DNA of 64,000 nucleotides from Desarmillaria ectypa. Lineage: Eukaryota > Basidiomycota > Agaricomycetes > Agaricales > Physalacriaceae. Position 1 is the stretch's first letter, and each line of letters starts with the position of its first letter. Below, one piece after another: positions 1-13,000 of the stretch. The position numbers and the translations under genes were made by a program. The stretch is from assembly GCA_030407005.1 (NCBI GenBank), contig JAUDYN010000008.1, forward strand, positions 2,418,001 through 2,482,000, written 5' to 3'. The notes under the pieces are model-generated. The model was not told the origin of the DNA, did no database searches, and saw nothing but the letters and a program-made list of their open reading frames with translations.

Positions 1-399
1 AAAGTCCACTGAGCCCACATTGTGGAACTCACCAGATACACAGGTAAAACTGTGGACAGAGACTAGTAGGTGAGATGCTCTCAGGCCTCTCAGAAGTCCA
101 AAAAGCTTAGTGCTCCCAATGAGTTGGGAGACAAGTCCACCAACCTCACCAGGGTTGGTGGGGGACCAGGACAGAGCCTCTCACCAAGGTCAGGATCGGG
201 GCCACACACTATCTGGACCAGTGGGAGAACAGCTGGTAGTGGAGCTGCAGGCAATGCTGATGAGATTTGTCCTGGATGCAAAGGCTCAGTACTCTGCCAG
301 AACTGATAGTAGAAGTGGAATCTCAGAAGCCTCAAGCTGAGTTCAATCCCCTCTTGGGATTGTTTGGATTCCAAAAGCAACCCAAGCCAAAGAACAGGG

Positions 400-3300
400 G
401 GAAGCCACTAGTGCCCAGGCAGTAAAGAGGGGGCACTTCAGCAGAACCACTACTATCATCGAAGTACCCAATGAAGAGGATGACACAGCTTTCTTACAAT
501 GGAAAGCAAAACAATCCAGAACTGAAATCCTGCCTAACAAGGGGGTATCGAATCCCAAAGTCCTGCCAATTATGGAGGCATGTGATCATGTATGGTACAA
601 ACCATTTGAAATTGACTGGACTCTACATGTTGCTCATAGTGCCAAGAACTTGGCAGTTGCCAAAGCTGTGCTCTCCACATAGGTACATCCCAAATGACTT
701 CAGGAGATCACCAATGAACTTGTACAAAGCCTACAAACTGAAGAGAGTCTTGCACACAAGCAACTCTACAAACTTCACAAACTGATCTGATATATCCATG
801 GAACCAAGAGCTCAGGCCAAGACTTCTTGGTAGATATTCAACTCTCTCCCTGTATGGGAAAGAAGACCATGACAACCCACATGTTGCTGGATAGCAGCTG
901 TACAGGCAGCTCTATCAACTGAATCTATGTCCAACAACACCAGTTAGACACCTGCAAAGCTGCCTCCCCCATACCAGTATACAATGCAGATGGAACCTGT
1001 AACAAAGGAGGCAACATGACCAAATTTGTGGAACTCTGAATGACCATCAGAGACCATGTCGAATGAATTGACCTCACAGTCACCAACCTAGGCTCCAAGA
1101 CAGTGTACCTGGGCCATGACTGGCTTAAACACTATAATCCCCTCATCAACTGGAAAATGGGAGCCATGATATTTGGACAATGTCATTGTGCAAAAAATTA
1201 TTTCACTCTCCCTGACTCTGACAAAGAAGACAGATGGGACAAAGAACTCGAAGAAGGCAAAACTATCCTTGCAGTAAATATGCATGAAGAAATTATTCTT
1301 TGAGCAGTACATCATGTAAATGAATTGATGGCAGCTGCCAATACAGAAAAACGAAAGAAGATGTTCAAGGAGCTTGTGCCTCCTCAGTATCAAAGCTTTA
1401 GAGATCCATTCTCTAAAGAAAGTTTTGACAAACTACCAGACCAAAAACCCTGGGATCATGCCATTGAGCTAACTCCCAACACAAAATCCATATTAGACTG
1501 TAAAGTCCATCTGCTCAACCGAAATGAACAGGAACAACTTGACAAGTTCCTTGACAAAAACCTCAAATCAGAGAGGATCCAACCTTCCAAATCCCCCTTC
1601 ACCTCTCCTTTCTTCTTTGTCAAGAAAAAAGATGGCTCTCTACAACTCATTCAGGATTACCAAAAACTGAACAAAATGATGATCAAGAATTATTACCCCC
1701 TCCCTTTGATCTCCGAACTTGTCAACAAGTTATAAGGAGCCAAATACTTTTCCAAGCTAGATATGCAATGGGGATACAACAACATATGAATCCAAGACAG
1801 AGATGAAGAAAAGGCCACGTTCAGAACTAACTGAGGACTCTTTGAGCCTATGATTATGTTCTTTGGCCTTACCAACTCACCAGCCACATTTCAGTGGATG
1901 ATGAATGACATCTTCAAGGACTTAATCACCAGAGGGAAAGTCACTATCTATCTCGACAATATTCTCATATTTACAAAATCCCTGTCAGAACACCGCACCA
2001 TTGTTTGACAAGTTCTACAATGCTTACAAGAAAACAAGTTATTTCTCAAAGCAGAAAAATGCGAGTTTGAAGTACTCAAAACTGAATACCTTGGCATCAT
2101 TATCAGTGAAGATGCTATCTGCATGGACCCAGTCAAGATTGCTGGAATAGTGGAGTGGCCAACCCCAACAAAAAAGAAGGAACTCCAATCCTTCCTAGGC
2201 TTCACAAACTTCTATTGCAAGTTCATTTGCGATTATTCAAAAATTGTAAGACCTCTCACTCAATTGACCAGGAAAGTCAATTGGATCTGGGGACCAGAAC
2301 AAGAACAAGCATTCTCACAACTCAAAAGGTTGATGACCATAAACATGGTTCTTATGATTCCTTCTGATGATGGGAAATTCTGAGTAGAGGCTGATGCCAG
2401 TGACGGAGCCATCAGCACTGTTCTAAGCCAAGAACAGAATGGCAAATGAAGGCCCATTGCTTTCATGTCAAAAGCCTTGATGGTCACTGAATGCAACTAT
2501 GAGATTTATGACAAAGAATTGTTGGCTATCATGTTGGCCTTAGAAGAACAGCACCATTACCTCATAGGTGCCAAAGAAACCATCGAAATCTGGACAGATC
2601 ACTAGAATCTTCAGTATTTCCAAAAACCCCAGAAGCTGAATCATCGACAAGCCTGATGGGTTATAGAATTAGCCAAATACCACTTTATTCTTCAACATAA
2701 AGCTGGAATTGCTAACAAAAAAGCAGACCTTCTCAGTCAACAAGATGATCATGATCAAGGAAAGGAAGGATAATCAAGATGTAGTTGTCCTTTCTCCAGA
2801 ACACTTCCAGGCATTAATACTGCCCACCACCAAAGAACAAATCATGTGTATAAGAGATGCAACCTGACAAAAGAGTCAATGGGACCAAGGGATCGAAAAA
2901 TCCCTTAACCACAAATGAGGAATCACCCAAGAAGATGAAATCTTGTGGTATGACAGGTGAATCTACATTCCTCAGGACTCTGCACTTCACAGAGAAATCA
3001 TCTCACAATATCATGATCATATCACTGCTGGACATCCAGGAATCACCAAGACTAAAGAACTCATTCTTTGCAAATACTGGTGGCCAAAGATGAAAAGAGA
3101 CATCAAATCCTATATCAAAGGATGCAAAACCTGTCAATGAATGAAGAGTGACATGCAAGCCAAAGCAGCTCCTCTTCATCCTAATGCAACCCCAGACACT
3201 CCATGGACTCATATTTTCATCGACATGGTTACTGGCCTCCCAGAATCCGAAGGCTTTGATGCCTTACTTGTCATTGTAGATCAATTCTCCAAAAACATAA

Positions 3301-4514
3301 TTCTCATTCCATGCAATGAAGAGTTATCCACTGAAGGATAGGCCTTAATGCTTTGCAACCATGTATATGCAAAACATGGAATGCCCCAAGTAGTCATCTC
3401 AGACTGAGGACCTCAATTCATATCCGCATTCATGAAGGAACTTTATTGAATGTTGGATATTATGCAAAATGCCTTGACAGCATATCATCCTCAAACTGAC
3501 AGACAGACCAAGAGAGTCAATCAGGAGATTGAAAAATACCTCCATATCTTCATTAACCATTGACAAACTGATTGGGTCACATGGTTACCTCTTGCAGAGT
3601 TTGCCCATAATAACCAAGTCCATTTGGCCACTGGCAAAAGTCCCTTTATAGTCCTCTATGGACAAAATCCTCAACTCATTCCAGAATCAATCCAAAAAAC
3701 GAGCTTTGCCAATCCTGCAGCTGTCAACTTCACTGAAACTATGGCCAAGGTACACAAGGAAGTCCATGAGGCATTGGAAAAAGCAGCAGTGCAAATGAAG
3801 GTGCAATATGACAAAAGGAAACAATCACCATAGGAATATCAAATCAGCAACAAGGTTTGGCTCGATACTGCAAACCTTCATCTTCCATAACCAAAGAAAA
3901 AGCTTGATGACAAGTGAACAGAACCATTCAAGATCATTGAGAAATCTGGAGCAGCAGCATACAAGCTAAAACTGCCACCTCATTGGAAGATACATCCCTG
4001 ATTTAATGAGAAACTGTTAACTCCTTACATTGCACCATCATTCCCAAATCAACAACAACTGCCACCTCCCCCTCCAGACCTCATCAACAGTCAAGAGGAA
4101 TATGAGATTGAAGAAGTTTTGGACTCGCAAACCTGAAAGGTGCACTCCAAAAAGGGACAACCATCTAGAGAAGTCACAGACTACCTGGTCAAGTGGAAGG
4201 GTTGGACCTGAGAACACAACTTGTGGGTTCAAGAAACAGAGATGACCAATGCTATGGAAGCAACAGAAGAATACAAGGCCAGCATAAACCACACCTTATG
4301 CATTTCAAAAATCATAACCAAGAACAAGATAGTGGTCAAGATCTTAGACCACAAATATTCTGACAATGGTGATGTCACATACTTAGCCCATTGCAAGGAT
4401 GGATATAAAAAATGGATCGTCAATCTGGACAAAGACATATAGAAACACTTGATTGATCAGTACTGGATCAGTCAAGTCGAAACACAATTTGACACCCCTG
4501 AAGAAGAACCTTAG
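400..4514 (+). pseudogene. Element A pol pseudogene (PR-RT-RNaseH-INT-chromodomain)
   Basis: The aspartic protease site is near 880-920 and reads LLDSSCTGSS, so the expected DSG/DTG triad has become DSS. RT runs about 1,330-2,100; its catalytic box at 1949-1960 reads YLDN instead of Y-x-DD. The RNase H DAS motif is near 2,390. The integrase zinc-binding N-terminus (H..H..C-x2-C, ending GCKTCQ) is near 2,980-3,140, followed by the core (FIDMVTGLPES). A chromodomain (DYLVKWKGWT) lies near 4,180-4,270 and a second chromo-like module near 4,320-4,490. In-frame stops are mostly TGA where relatives suggest Arg, for example 2381-2383, 3138-3140 and 3405-3407. The reading frame ends at TAG 4512-4514 just before the LTR. 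It cannot give a functional product. Confidence 0.88.
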
Positions 4515-4546
4515 CAGTTGGGATGACTGCTTTAACAAAGGGGTAA

Positions 4547-4962
4547 TGTTATGATTTTTCCATTATCTGATCTTATCCAAGTCATATCCATGACTCATCC
4601 ATCTAATCAACCATAGTATCCATCTCATATCAACATATTCACCAACCATTACCCTCATTCTCATTCAGAGTCACCCCATACTCTTCCCATTGGACCATGA
4701 TCCTTCTGGATCCACCTTACTTCAACACTGTTCCAGCATGGGCCATATCATTTCATCTAAAAATAATGCCATACTTACAGTATATAAATAGAGTAAACTT
4801 CACTGTTGTACTCTATCTTTCAACTAAATTACAATCATATACTTTCTATTCACACACCAAAGACTCAGCCCAAGTCTCTATATTGAGTGACTGCCCGAAT
4901 GCAAAGCAGCTCGAGAGACCAAAGCTTATGTCCCAAGTCATGTGATAGACAAGGATGTAACA
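4547..4962 (+). repeat. 3' LTR of element A (416 bp)
   Basis: The LTR begins TGTTATGATTTTTCC after a purine-rich run and ends GGATGTAACA, giving TG...CA ends. It contains a TATA-like box (tatataaata, 4781-4790). The 3' half (TTGTACTCTATCTTTCAACTAAATTAC) is shared with the LTRs of element B, while the 5' half is not, so A and B are sister subfamilies. Confidence 0.85.
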
Positions 4963-4974
4963 GTTTGTTCATCT

Positions 4975-7560
4975 GCAGTAGGTAGAATGACTGCCTAGAA
5001 GTGTTCTGGAGTGAGGACAACCACATTATGATTGTCCTGTTTTCCTTGGTCATGGTCATCTCATTGGCTGAGCAAATCAGCTTTTTCATTTGTGACTCCC
5101 ATCTTGTGTTGCAGAGTAAAATAGTATTCCACCAACTTGGTGACCCAACATACTTGTCAATGGTTCAACTTCTGCAGTTTTCAGAAGTATTGGAGGTTCT
5201 GATGATCTGTCCAGATCTCAACCTCCTTCTTGGTACCCATTAGATAATGGCATCATTCCTCTAATGCAAGCATGATAGCTAGCAACTCTTTATTGTAGAT
5301 TTCATAGTTGTATTCTGTAGCCATCAATGCTTTTGACATAAAGGTGACTGGCCTCCATTTCCCATTCTGCTCTTGACTCAGGACAGTGCCTATGGCTCCA
5401 TCACTTGAGTCAGCCTCTACTCAGAATTTCCCTTCATCTGAGAGAATTGTCAAAATGATGTTGGTTGTCATTTGTAGTTTGAGTTGGAAGAATGCCTGTT
5501 CCTATTCTTTTCCCCAGCTCCATTTGGCTTTTCCAGTTAACTGTGTGAGTGGTCTGATGATCTTGGAATAGTCACATATGAACTTTCAGTAAAAGTTTGT
5601 AAATCCCAGGAATGATTGGAGTTCTTTCTTTTTGGTCAGAGTTGGCCATTCCATGATTCCTGCCACCTTGACTGGGTCCATGCAAATAGTGTCTTGGCTG
5701 ATGATGACTCCTAAGTACTCTGTTTTGAGTACTTCAAACTCGCATTTTTCAGCTTTAAGGAATAACTTGTTCTCTTGCAGATGTTGGAGAACTTGTCATA
5801 CCACTTGTCAATGTTCTTCTAATCCTTTTGTGAAGATGAGAATATTGTTGAGGTAAATGGTTACTTTTCCCTCCATGATCAAGTCCTTAAATATATTGTT
5901 CATCATCCACTGAAAAGTGGCTGGTAAATTCATTAGTCTGAAGAATATTACCATGGGCTTAAAGAGTCCTCAGTTTGTTTGGAATGTGGCTTTCTCTTCA
6001 TCTCCATCATGAATGCATACATTATTGTATCCCCAATAGATGTCCAACTTAGAGAAGTACTTGGCTCCCCTCAGCTTGTTGATAAGTTCTGATATCAGTG
6101 GAAGGGGATATTGATTCTTTATTGTCATTTTATTCAATTTTTGATAGTCTTGAACAGGTTATAGAGAACTATCTTTCTTTTTGATAAAGAAGAATGGGGA
6201 GGCAAAGGGGGATTTTGAAAGATGGATTCATCCTGAGTCCAAATTCTCATTTAAGAACTTGTCAAGTTGTTCTTGCTCATTTCAATTGAGTGGATAGACT
6301 TTACAGTCTAGAGTGGATTTTGTGTTAGGGACTAATTCAATAGCATGGTTCCAGGATTTTTATTCAGGTAATTCATCAAAGGCTTTCTTTAGAGAACAAA
6401 TTTTTAAAGCTTTGATACTGAGGAGGTACCATCTCCTCAAATGTCTTCTTTGGCTTTTCTGCATTAACAGCTGCTGCTAATTCATTTGCATGGTAGGTGG
6501 CTTGGATGATGAGTTCCTTCTGCATGTTGACTGCGAGTATGGTTTCATCATCCTCCAGTTCTTTATCCCACTGGCCTTTGTCATCAGAGTCAGAGAGTGA
6601 AAGTGGGTTTCTTACACATTGACAATGCGCAAAAATCATTGAGCTGGTTTTTCAGTTGATTACTGGGTTGTAGTATTTAAGCCAGTTGTGGCCTAAGTAT
6701 ATGGTCTTAGAGCCTAGGTTGGTGACTGCTAAGTCAATTCATTCAGTATGACTGCCAATAGTCATTTGGAGTTCTATGAACTCAGTAATATCATCTGCCT
6801 TATTGCAGGTTCCATCTGCATTGTATACTAGGATTGGGGCAGCAGACTTTTGGGTGTCTAGTTTGTGCTGTTGAATGTAAGACCGATTGATAGAGCTGCT
6901 GGTGCAGCCACTGTCAAGCAATGCCTTGGTGAACAAGGCTTTCTTCCTTGTACAAGGGGCCAACTGTATATCCACCAAGAAGTCCCTTCCTGAGCTCTTG
7001 GTTCCTTGGATATATTGGATGGGTTCATAGAGTTCATAGAGCCACTCTCAAGCTTGACTTTCTCCAGTCTGTAAGCTCATTATGAGCTCATCAGTGATCT
7101 CTCTGAGTCATTTGAGATGGACCCACATAGAAAGAGCAGCTTTGGCAATGGCCAAATTTCTGGTGGTGCAGATAGTGCATAGAGTCCAGTCAACTCTGAA
7201 AGGCTTGTATCACACATGATCAGGTACCCCTGTGATTGGCAGGATTTCAAGATTTGGTACCCTCTTGTTAGGCAGGTTTTTGATTTTGGTGTTGAAGTTG
7301 GTGGACTCAATTAGGATTGTCACACTTTCCAGATTAGGAAAGCCATATCATTTTCTTTGTCAGGTACTTCAACAATGGCAACTCTGTGAAACTGCCTCTT
7401 TACTGCCTGGGTACTAGCAGATCCTCCCTGTTCTTTGGCTATCACTACTGCTGGCAAGGTCAGAGTTGTAGCACTAGCCTCTTCAGAGGTGTCAACATAG
7501 TTGTCAGGGTCAGGTCCCACCATAGTTATGATATCTATCAATGCCAGCATTTCAACTGAC
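4975..7560 (-). pseudogene. Element D pol pseudogene (PR-RT-RNaseH)
   Basis: The protease is recognisable near 6,860-6,980 with an intact LDSGCTSSS active-site run. The RT connection follows (EEMVPPQYQSFKNLFSKESL near 6,376-6,440), then RT about 6,370-5,640 with several stops, and RNase H about 5,640-5,000. Alignment to elements A and B is collinear. The RNase H stop just before VEADAS is shared with both relatives. Integrase sequence is missing in this window. It is a dead copy. Confidence 0.82.
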
Positions 7561-8199
7561 CCCTTCTCTCAGGCCAAGTCTAGCAGTGTATGGCTTTTCT
7601 TTGGGGTAGTGTGCCCTATACCAAGAGGATATAGTGGCTTGTCTTGAGAGTTCTGGGATCTTTGCAGATCCCAGAGGTCCACTGACTTACCTTCTACTTT
7701 CTTTGGTCTTTGGGCTTGGTAGGCCTGATCCTCCAATGGCTCTGGCAAAGCATGACTTGGCTCTCTAAATGGGGGCACAGGGATGTTCAGCTTTAGAGGT
7801 TCAGAGATGTCTCATCTACTGACCCCAGTCTATAGTTTGACCCATATATCTGGTGCACTCTATATAGCAAGTCTGTTGGACTTTGTTGCAGTGTCAGCAC
7901 CACCTGACACTGCAGCCACTTCATTGGGGGCTCAGGAGTCCCTATAGATAATTGTGTCAGCATCTTGTAGCAGAATGACATATCTATTCTTTTTTGATTC
8001 TTCAGTGATATTCAGCTTTGACAAAGGCAGGTGTATTTTTTGCTTATGTAATTGTTTGTATGTATAATATTTAGTCCAACCCATAGAAGCTGAGGACTCA
8101 CCATCTGAGGCACTGGTCAAGCAAGGGAAATCAAACCCTTGTCTTTTGTCTCTTCGATTTTGATCATAAGTGACATCACTTTATTAGTGGGCCCTACTG

Positions 8200-10150
8200 A
8201 CTGAATGTTCTTGAAGTTCTTTCTCCTAGGACAATCTTTTGCCATGTGGCCTTTCTTGTTACATTTGAAACATCTTCCTTCCACTTTCCTTTAATTAACT
8301 TCCATCAGTTATCCTAATCCCCCATACATTGTCCATCAGCCTGTATTGGTGTCCCAACTGGGACCTGTATTGGCTGTTGGCTTTAGAGCCAAGGAACTTG
8401 TTGCCCCAGTGGCAGCTTTGCCACTGGGTTGATGTGGGGGATTAGAGTGGAAGTCCTTCTTCTGCCTATTCCAAGGGATTCCCAACATTTGGTTGAATAC
8501 CCACTTGTATTGTCATTCTTCATACATATGCATTATTAGCTCTTTCCACTCTGAATAGGTGCACAGGATGTTGATGCCCATGTTAGAGATAAAGGTCATA
8601 TAGGAGATAGGTACTCCCAGATGTATAGCCTTTACCATGGCTCTGCACTCCTGTTTGTCAGTTCTCTGGCCTGCTAGTTTAGCCTCCTCTTCCAGCCTCT
8701 GGAAGTAGTGGGAAGTGGGCTGCATTCCCATTTGGAGATTGAACATCCACTTCTTGTGGACTTCTTCAATTGCAGGGTCTCAGAATTGATGTGAGACCAT
8801 GTCGATGAAGTCTTCCCAAGCAGGATATTGGAAGTGGATGAGAGTTCTATCATAAGTGTCCCCAACCCAAAATTTAGGTCTCTTGTAGACCCACCAATCT
8901 TTGGCAGCCCCTTCAAAGTGAGAGGTCATGAATAAAACCAGATGTGACAGCATCTGAAAATAATGACAGAACACTTCAAAATAGGCAATGCAGTTGCCTA
9001 TGAAGCATTTGATGTCATCATAGTCTCCCTTGAATGGCTTTAGGGGCTGGATGAGGATTGGTTTAATTCTCATATATAGGGTGTCATCAGGAGCAATCCC
9101 AACTGAATTTGGAAGAGAGTCTGGCAGACTCTTCCCAGAAGATGGTCAGGGAATCAAAAAGTGATCTGGCTAGGAGGTGGGATATCCTCTTGGGGATTCC
9201 ATCAGCCTTCTGCATTCTGGTTCTTTCCCCTTTTTGTTCTCATGGAGATAATCTATCATTTCCTTTCTGATGGCTTCTTCCTTGGCAAGTTCTTCATGCA
9301 TCTCCTTGATGCATTGTTTCTTTTTGGCTAGCACAGCTCTAGTTTGCTGCTGAAGTTCCTCTGTCATAGTGGGAGGTGGTCCTGCAGGGGCAATGCTTGT
9401 TTCAGGATCTTCTCCCATGCCTGCAAATAAAAGACTGCCACCCTGATAAGGGTGGTAACCTTGTTGACATACCTGACTATTGGATGGCAAGTCAGGCAAG
9501 GGTTGCAGCTGTTGGGCTAAGGTATTGGGAGAGTAGCTGGGATAATCAATGTATTGGGGTTAGGCATATCCTGACCCTCCATAGTAGTTTGTCCCATACA
9601 TAAACCCACTAAAGTTGAGCCTCCTGCCTATCCTCCAATTGTTGGTCGATCTCTAATCGACTAAGTCACCAAAGAGCATGACTCAACTCTTGTCACTCCT
9701 CTATTATCTGGGGCCATAGCCCAGATACTAAGTCCCTTGCAATAGGGGGGTATAATTCTCTATGCCAGTTGGTGTATATTTGGGCATGAATGATGGCATC
9801 TAGGTTAGGACCCTATATGAGGTTGCTCCTATTAAGAGCCAACCACTCATCCATGTCAGGCCTGATCTCAGGCCAGTCCATTCAGACCTTGATGTTGGCT
9901 CACCTGAGGTCCCAGATGGCAGCCCTAAAGGGGCCAAGTAGGGTCCTGTCAATTTTGGTGAGTTTGGGCCAACTGTAATTGGCCCCATCAGCATTAAAGG
10001 GGCTGTCAGGGGCAAGGGGAGTGGCTGTGGTTGTGGCATCAAGCTCATTGTCAGAGTTGTCAGAGAGCTTGATGATAGGGAGGGAGGAGGAGGACTCTGT
10101 TCTAGGTCAGGAGCCTCTTTCCCAGATGTTGCAGCCTCAGAGGCCATAGG
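8200..10150 (-). pseudogene. Element D gag pseudogene with CCHC zinc knuckle
   Basis: The minus strand encodes a Pro/Ser/Leu-rich N-terminus beginning near 10,147 (MASEAATSGKEAPD). It continues through a charged helical segment (near 9,170-9,400), capsid-like sequence (KPFKGDYDDIKCFIGNCIAYF, near 9,000-9,060) and a retroviral-type zinc knuckle CFKCNKKGHMAKDC near 8,230-8,275. Gag makes the virus-like particle, and the knuckle binds element RNA. Stops break the frame. The homologous region of element B lies at 18,130-20,105. Confidence 0.75.
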
Positions 10151-10689
10151 GATGGTTCCAATTCATTCCTGGATCATTGGGATGTCATGCCTCAAAGTGG
10201 GGGTGAGACAGGGTTGGAGAATGGGGATGGAAACATTGGGAATATGCAGCTAGGAGGTCCTTGAATGTAGCCCATATGTTCCTTATGTATTTCTGGGCAG
10301 TGGTGAGGGCAGGTCATTCCATCTGGATATTGAAGGGTTCTGGGGTTATGGCCCTGCCATGTATTGCAAACTCCTCAGAGGAGAAGGTGTCTGTGAATCA
10401 AACCTGAGGGCAGGGGAAAGCCTTCTGGGAAGGCTATGTTGGGAATGTCGAGGAGGGCAGGGTGGAAGCTGTGGTTGGGGGTGGCAAGATTGCTGCTCCT
10501 GTCTGAGGAGGTTTCTGATTTCCTCTTCATATATTAGTACAAAGAGGGTGGCAAAGATTACTAAGAGTATTGCACTGCCAATGACAGTGCTGAGAGTAAT
10601 TGTTTTTCTGTTGTTGTTTTCTTCTGGTATAAATTTAGTGCTTCATCTTGTCTAGCAATGATGAAGCAGTTGGTGTATCTTCCAACTAA

Positions 10690-11094
10690 TGTTAGAATCT
10701 CATTCTCATGTGATCTTGGGATCAGATGCAACTCTTAGGCTGTCTCATGTTTGGACAATCACCTGTAATAAGAGTGTAGCTTAGATCTTCAGAAGAGTGT
10801 AGAAGAGTGTATGAATTAAGTTTAGTTGGAAGATGGGGAATATATATGATGAATATGCTACTTATATACTAAAAACTGGAGGACTGATACTTATATTGTT
10901 CATATGTATACTCTACATGAACTGTGTGTTTGGGGTGCTTTCGGGGTGCTATTATGGTATTACTATAGTCAGGTGAGAGAGTCAAGGTGACAGCATGGGG
11001 ATATTGATAGAATTATTGATGGGCAAGCAATTTGTAATAGATGAGGAGTGATAAGATGTTGCAATAAGATAAGTAAAATGGAAAAATTGTAAAA
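10690..11094 (-). repeat. 5' LTR of element D (about 405 bp)
   Basis: In minus orientation it starts near 11,094 with a decayed form of the conserved TGTTATGATTTTTCC end and finishes at 10,690 with ...GAATGAGATTCTAACA. The adjoining leader (TTAGTTGGAAGAT...) resembles the leader next to element B's 5' LTR (TTAGTCAAAAGATC), which supports its role as a 5' LTR. The outer boundary is accurate only to a few bases. Confidence 0.7.
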
Positions 11095-12586
11095 ATGTCA
11101 GGCTATTGATATAGCTCACTAGAAAGACATAGTAGCAGTGGAGCAAGACCCAAGAAGAAGCATTCTAAAAGATCAAGAATCTTATTGTGAATGATATAGT
11201 GTTGGCAATGTCAATAGAGAAAGATTAGTTCCACATAGAGGCAGATGCTAGTAAAGAGGCAATAAGAGCTGTCTTATCCTAGAAACAAAATGACAAGTGG
11301 AGACTAGTAGCATTCCTCTCTAAGATACTCACTATGACAAAGTGCAATTATAAAATATACAACAAGGAACTCCTCACTATTATGCTTGCACTTAAAGAGT
11401 GGCAGCACTATCTGATGAGAGCAGTAAAGAACTTTGAGATCTGAACAGATTATCAAAATCTCCAGTATTTTTAAAAATCACAGAAACTCAACTGATGATA
11501 AGTGTGCTGGGTTACCAAATTAGCAGAGTATCATTTTATACTCTATCACAAGCCAGATATATCAAACCAAAAGGTGGACCTTCTTAGCCAAAGAGCAGAT
11601 CATAATCAAAAGAAGCAAAACAATGATGATATTGTGGTTCTGAAGCCTAAGACCTTCAGAAACCTGATCATGCTCACTGAAAAAGAAGTCCACAAGAAGA
11701 TTAGAAAGAATATTCTAGATCATACTAAGTGAGACACTGATATTGCCAAGGCTCTCAACAGCAAGTAAGGAGTTATTCAGAGATAAACTGGTATACTTTG
11801 ATAGTCACATCTATATACTCTAGAACAAGATGCTTCACAGAGAGCTTATTACTATATTCCATGATCACATTATAATAGAATACTCAGATATAGAAAAAAC
11901 CAAGGAGTCAGTTCTGCAGAACTATTGATGACTACAGCTGAAGAAAGATATAGAAGCATATATGTGTGAATATGAAGCAGCAAACAGCACTGCTTCATCT
12001 GAATAAAATCTCAACAGGATCATGATAACATATTACTGTCAACATGATCACTGATTTATCAGAGTCAAAAGAATATGACTTAATTCTGGTAATCATTGAC
12101 TGATTCTCTAAAGAGATTATTCTAATCTCATATGACAAGAAACTGTTATTGCTAGAATAAGCCAAGATTCTATGAGATCATATTTATGCTAAGCATGGTA
12201 TGCTGAATAAAGTTATATTGGATAGAGGATCATAATTTGTCTCCAAGTTTATAAAGAAACTATATATATTGCTCAAAATTATAGAAACTCCTTGATAGTA
12301 TATCACTTCCAGATAGATAGACAGATAGAGTAGGTGAACTAGGAAATTAAAAAGTACCTATGGGTCTTCATTAATTATTGACAATATGATTGGAGTGAAT
12401 GGCTGCTATTAGCACATTCCAGCATAATAATAGGATGTACTTGATAATAGAGTTTTCTCTATTCAAGGTCAACTATGGATAAAATCCCATAGTCACTCTG
12501 ATCTCAAAGCCAAAAAGTGAGACACCTATGATAGCAATATTTATGGAAAATATGTAGAAGATCTACAAACAGACAAAGAAGTCCTT
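11095..12586 (+). mobile_element. Ty3/gypsy element C, left fragment (RNase H and integrase)
   Basis: An older, more divergent Ty3/gypsy copy. One uninterrupted frame, apart from stops, reads QWSKTQEEAF near 11,145, then the RNase H motif FHIEADASKEAI near 11,230, then ILTMTKCNYKIYNKELLTIM, then degraded integrase to about 12,580. The frame is cut at 12,586 by the LTR of element B and resumes at 21,878. Upstream RT, protease and gag must lie left of element D, beyond the window. It is CpG-poor and full of stops, so inactive. Confidence 0.82.
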
Positions 12587-12968
12587 TGTTACAGCCCTGT
12601 CTAACATGTGACTTGGGACATAAGCTGTATTCTCTAGGCTGTCTCATATTCAGACAATCACCCATTAATGAGATTGAGCTAGGTCTTTGGTGTAGTGCAA
12701 TAGAAGGTATATGAATGTAATTTAGTTGAAAGATAGAGTACAAAGGTGAAAACTACTCTGCTTATATACTGAAATATGGTGTTTATTAATAGATGACATG
12801 GCAAGGTTCATGAGGAAATCTTGAGGAAGTCAGGTGATTATGATCCAATAGGAGTAAACAAGAGTGACAACCATGGTAAACTAGGGTGGTTTGTCAGTGA
12901 AATACATTGATACAAAGTGATGATAGTGATGAGGACTGATTAAATAAGATAATAGAAAAATCATAACA
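12587..12968 (-). repeat. 3' LTR of element B (382 bp)
   Basis: On the minus strand it begins TGTTATGATTTTTC at 12,968 and ends ...CAGGGCTGTAACA at 12,587. A TATA-like TATATAAG lies near its middle. It is collinear without gaps with the copy at 21,491-21,872 at a constant offset of 8,904 bases. Confidence 0.9.
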
Positions 12969-13000
12969 TTACTCCCTTGTTAAAGCAGTCATCCTGACTG

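Larger units (their letters stand above)
1..4962 (+). mobile_element. Ty3/gypsy chromoviral-type element A, 3' part, decayed
   Basis: This is the 3' portion of a Ty3/gypsy retrotransposon whose 5' end lies left of the window. In order it shows the gag-pol spacer, protease, RT, RNase H, integrase and a chromodomain tail, then a polypurine-like run (tttaacaaaggggtaa) and a 3' LTR at 4547-4962. The domain order RT-RNaseH-integrase defines Ty3/gypsy, and the chromodomain points to a chromovirus-type clade. The frame can be followed end to end with very few or no indels, but dozens of stop codons interrupt it, so the copy is dead. The LTR abuts reverse-oriented element D, so A most likely inserted into D; D's missing integrase and 3' LTR are then expected left of the window. 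Confidence 0.9.
4963..11094 (-). mobile_element. Ty3/gypsy element D, 5' part, inverted, decayed
   Basis: Reading right to left, this holds a 5' LTR (11,094-10,690), a leader, gag (about 10,150-8,200) with a CCHC knuckle, protease, RT and RNase H. It stops at 4,963, where element A's LTR begins. Integrase and the 3' LTR are absent from the window, as expected if A is inserted in D and the rest lies further left. The right end of the 5' LTR joins element C inside C's RT/RNase H connection (about 11,095), so D itself inserted into C. Sequence is closely related to element B throughout pol and gag. Confidence 0.85.
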
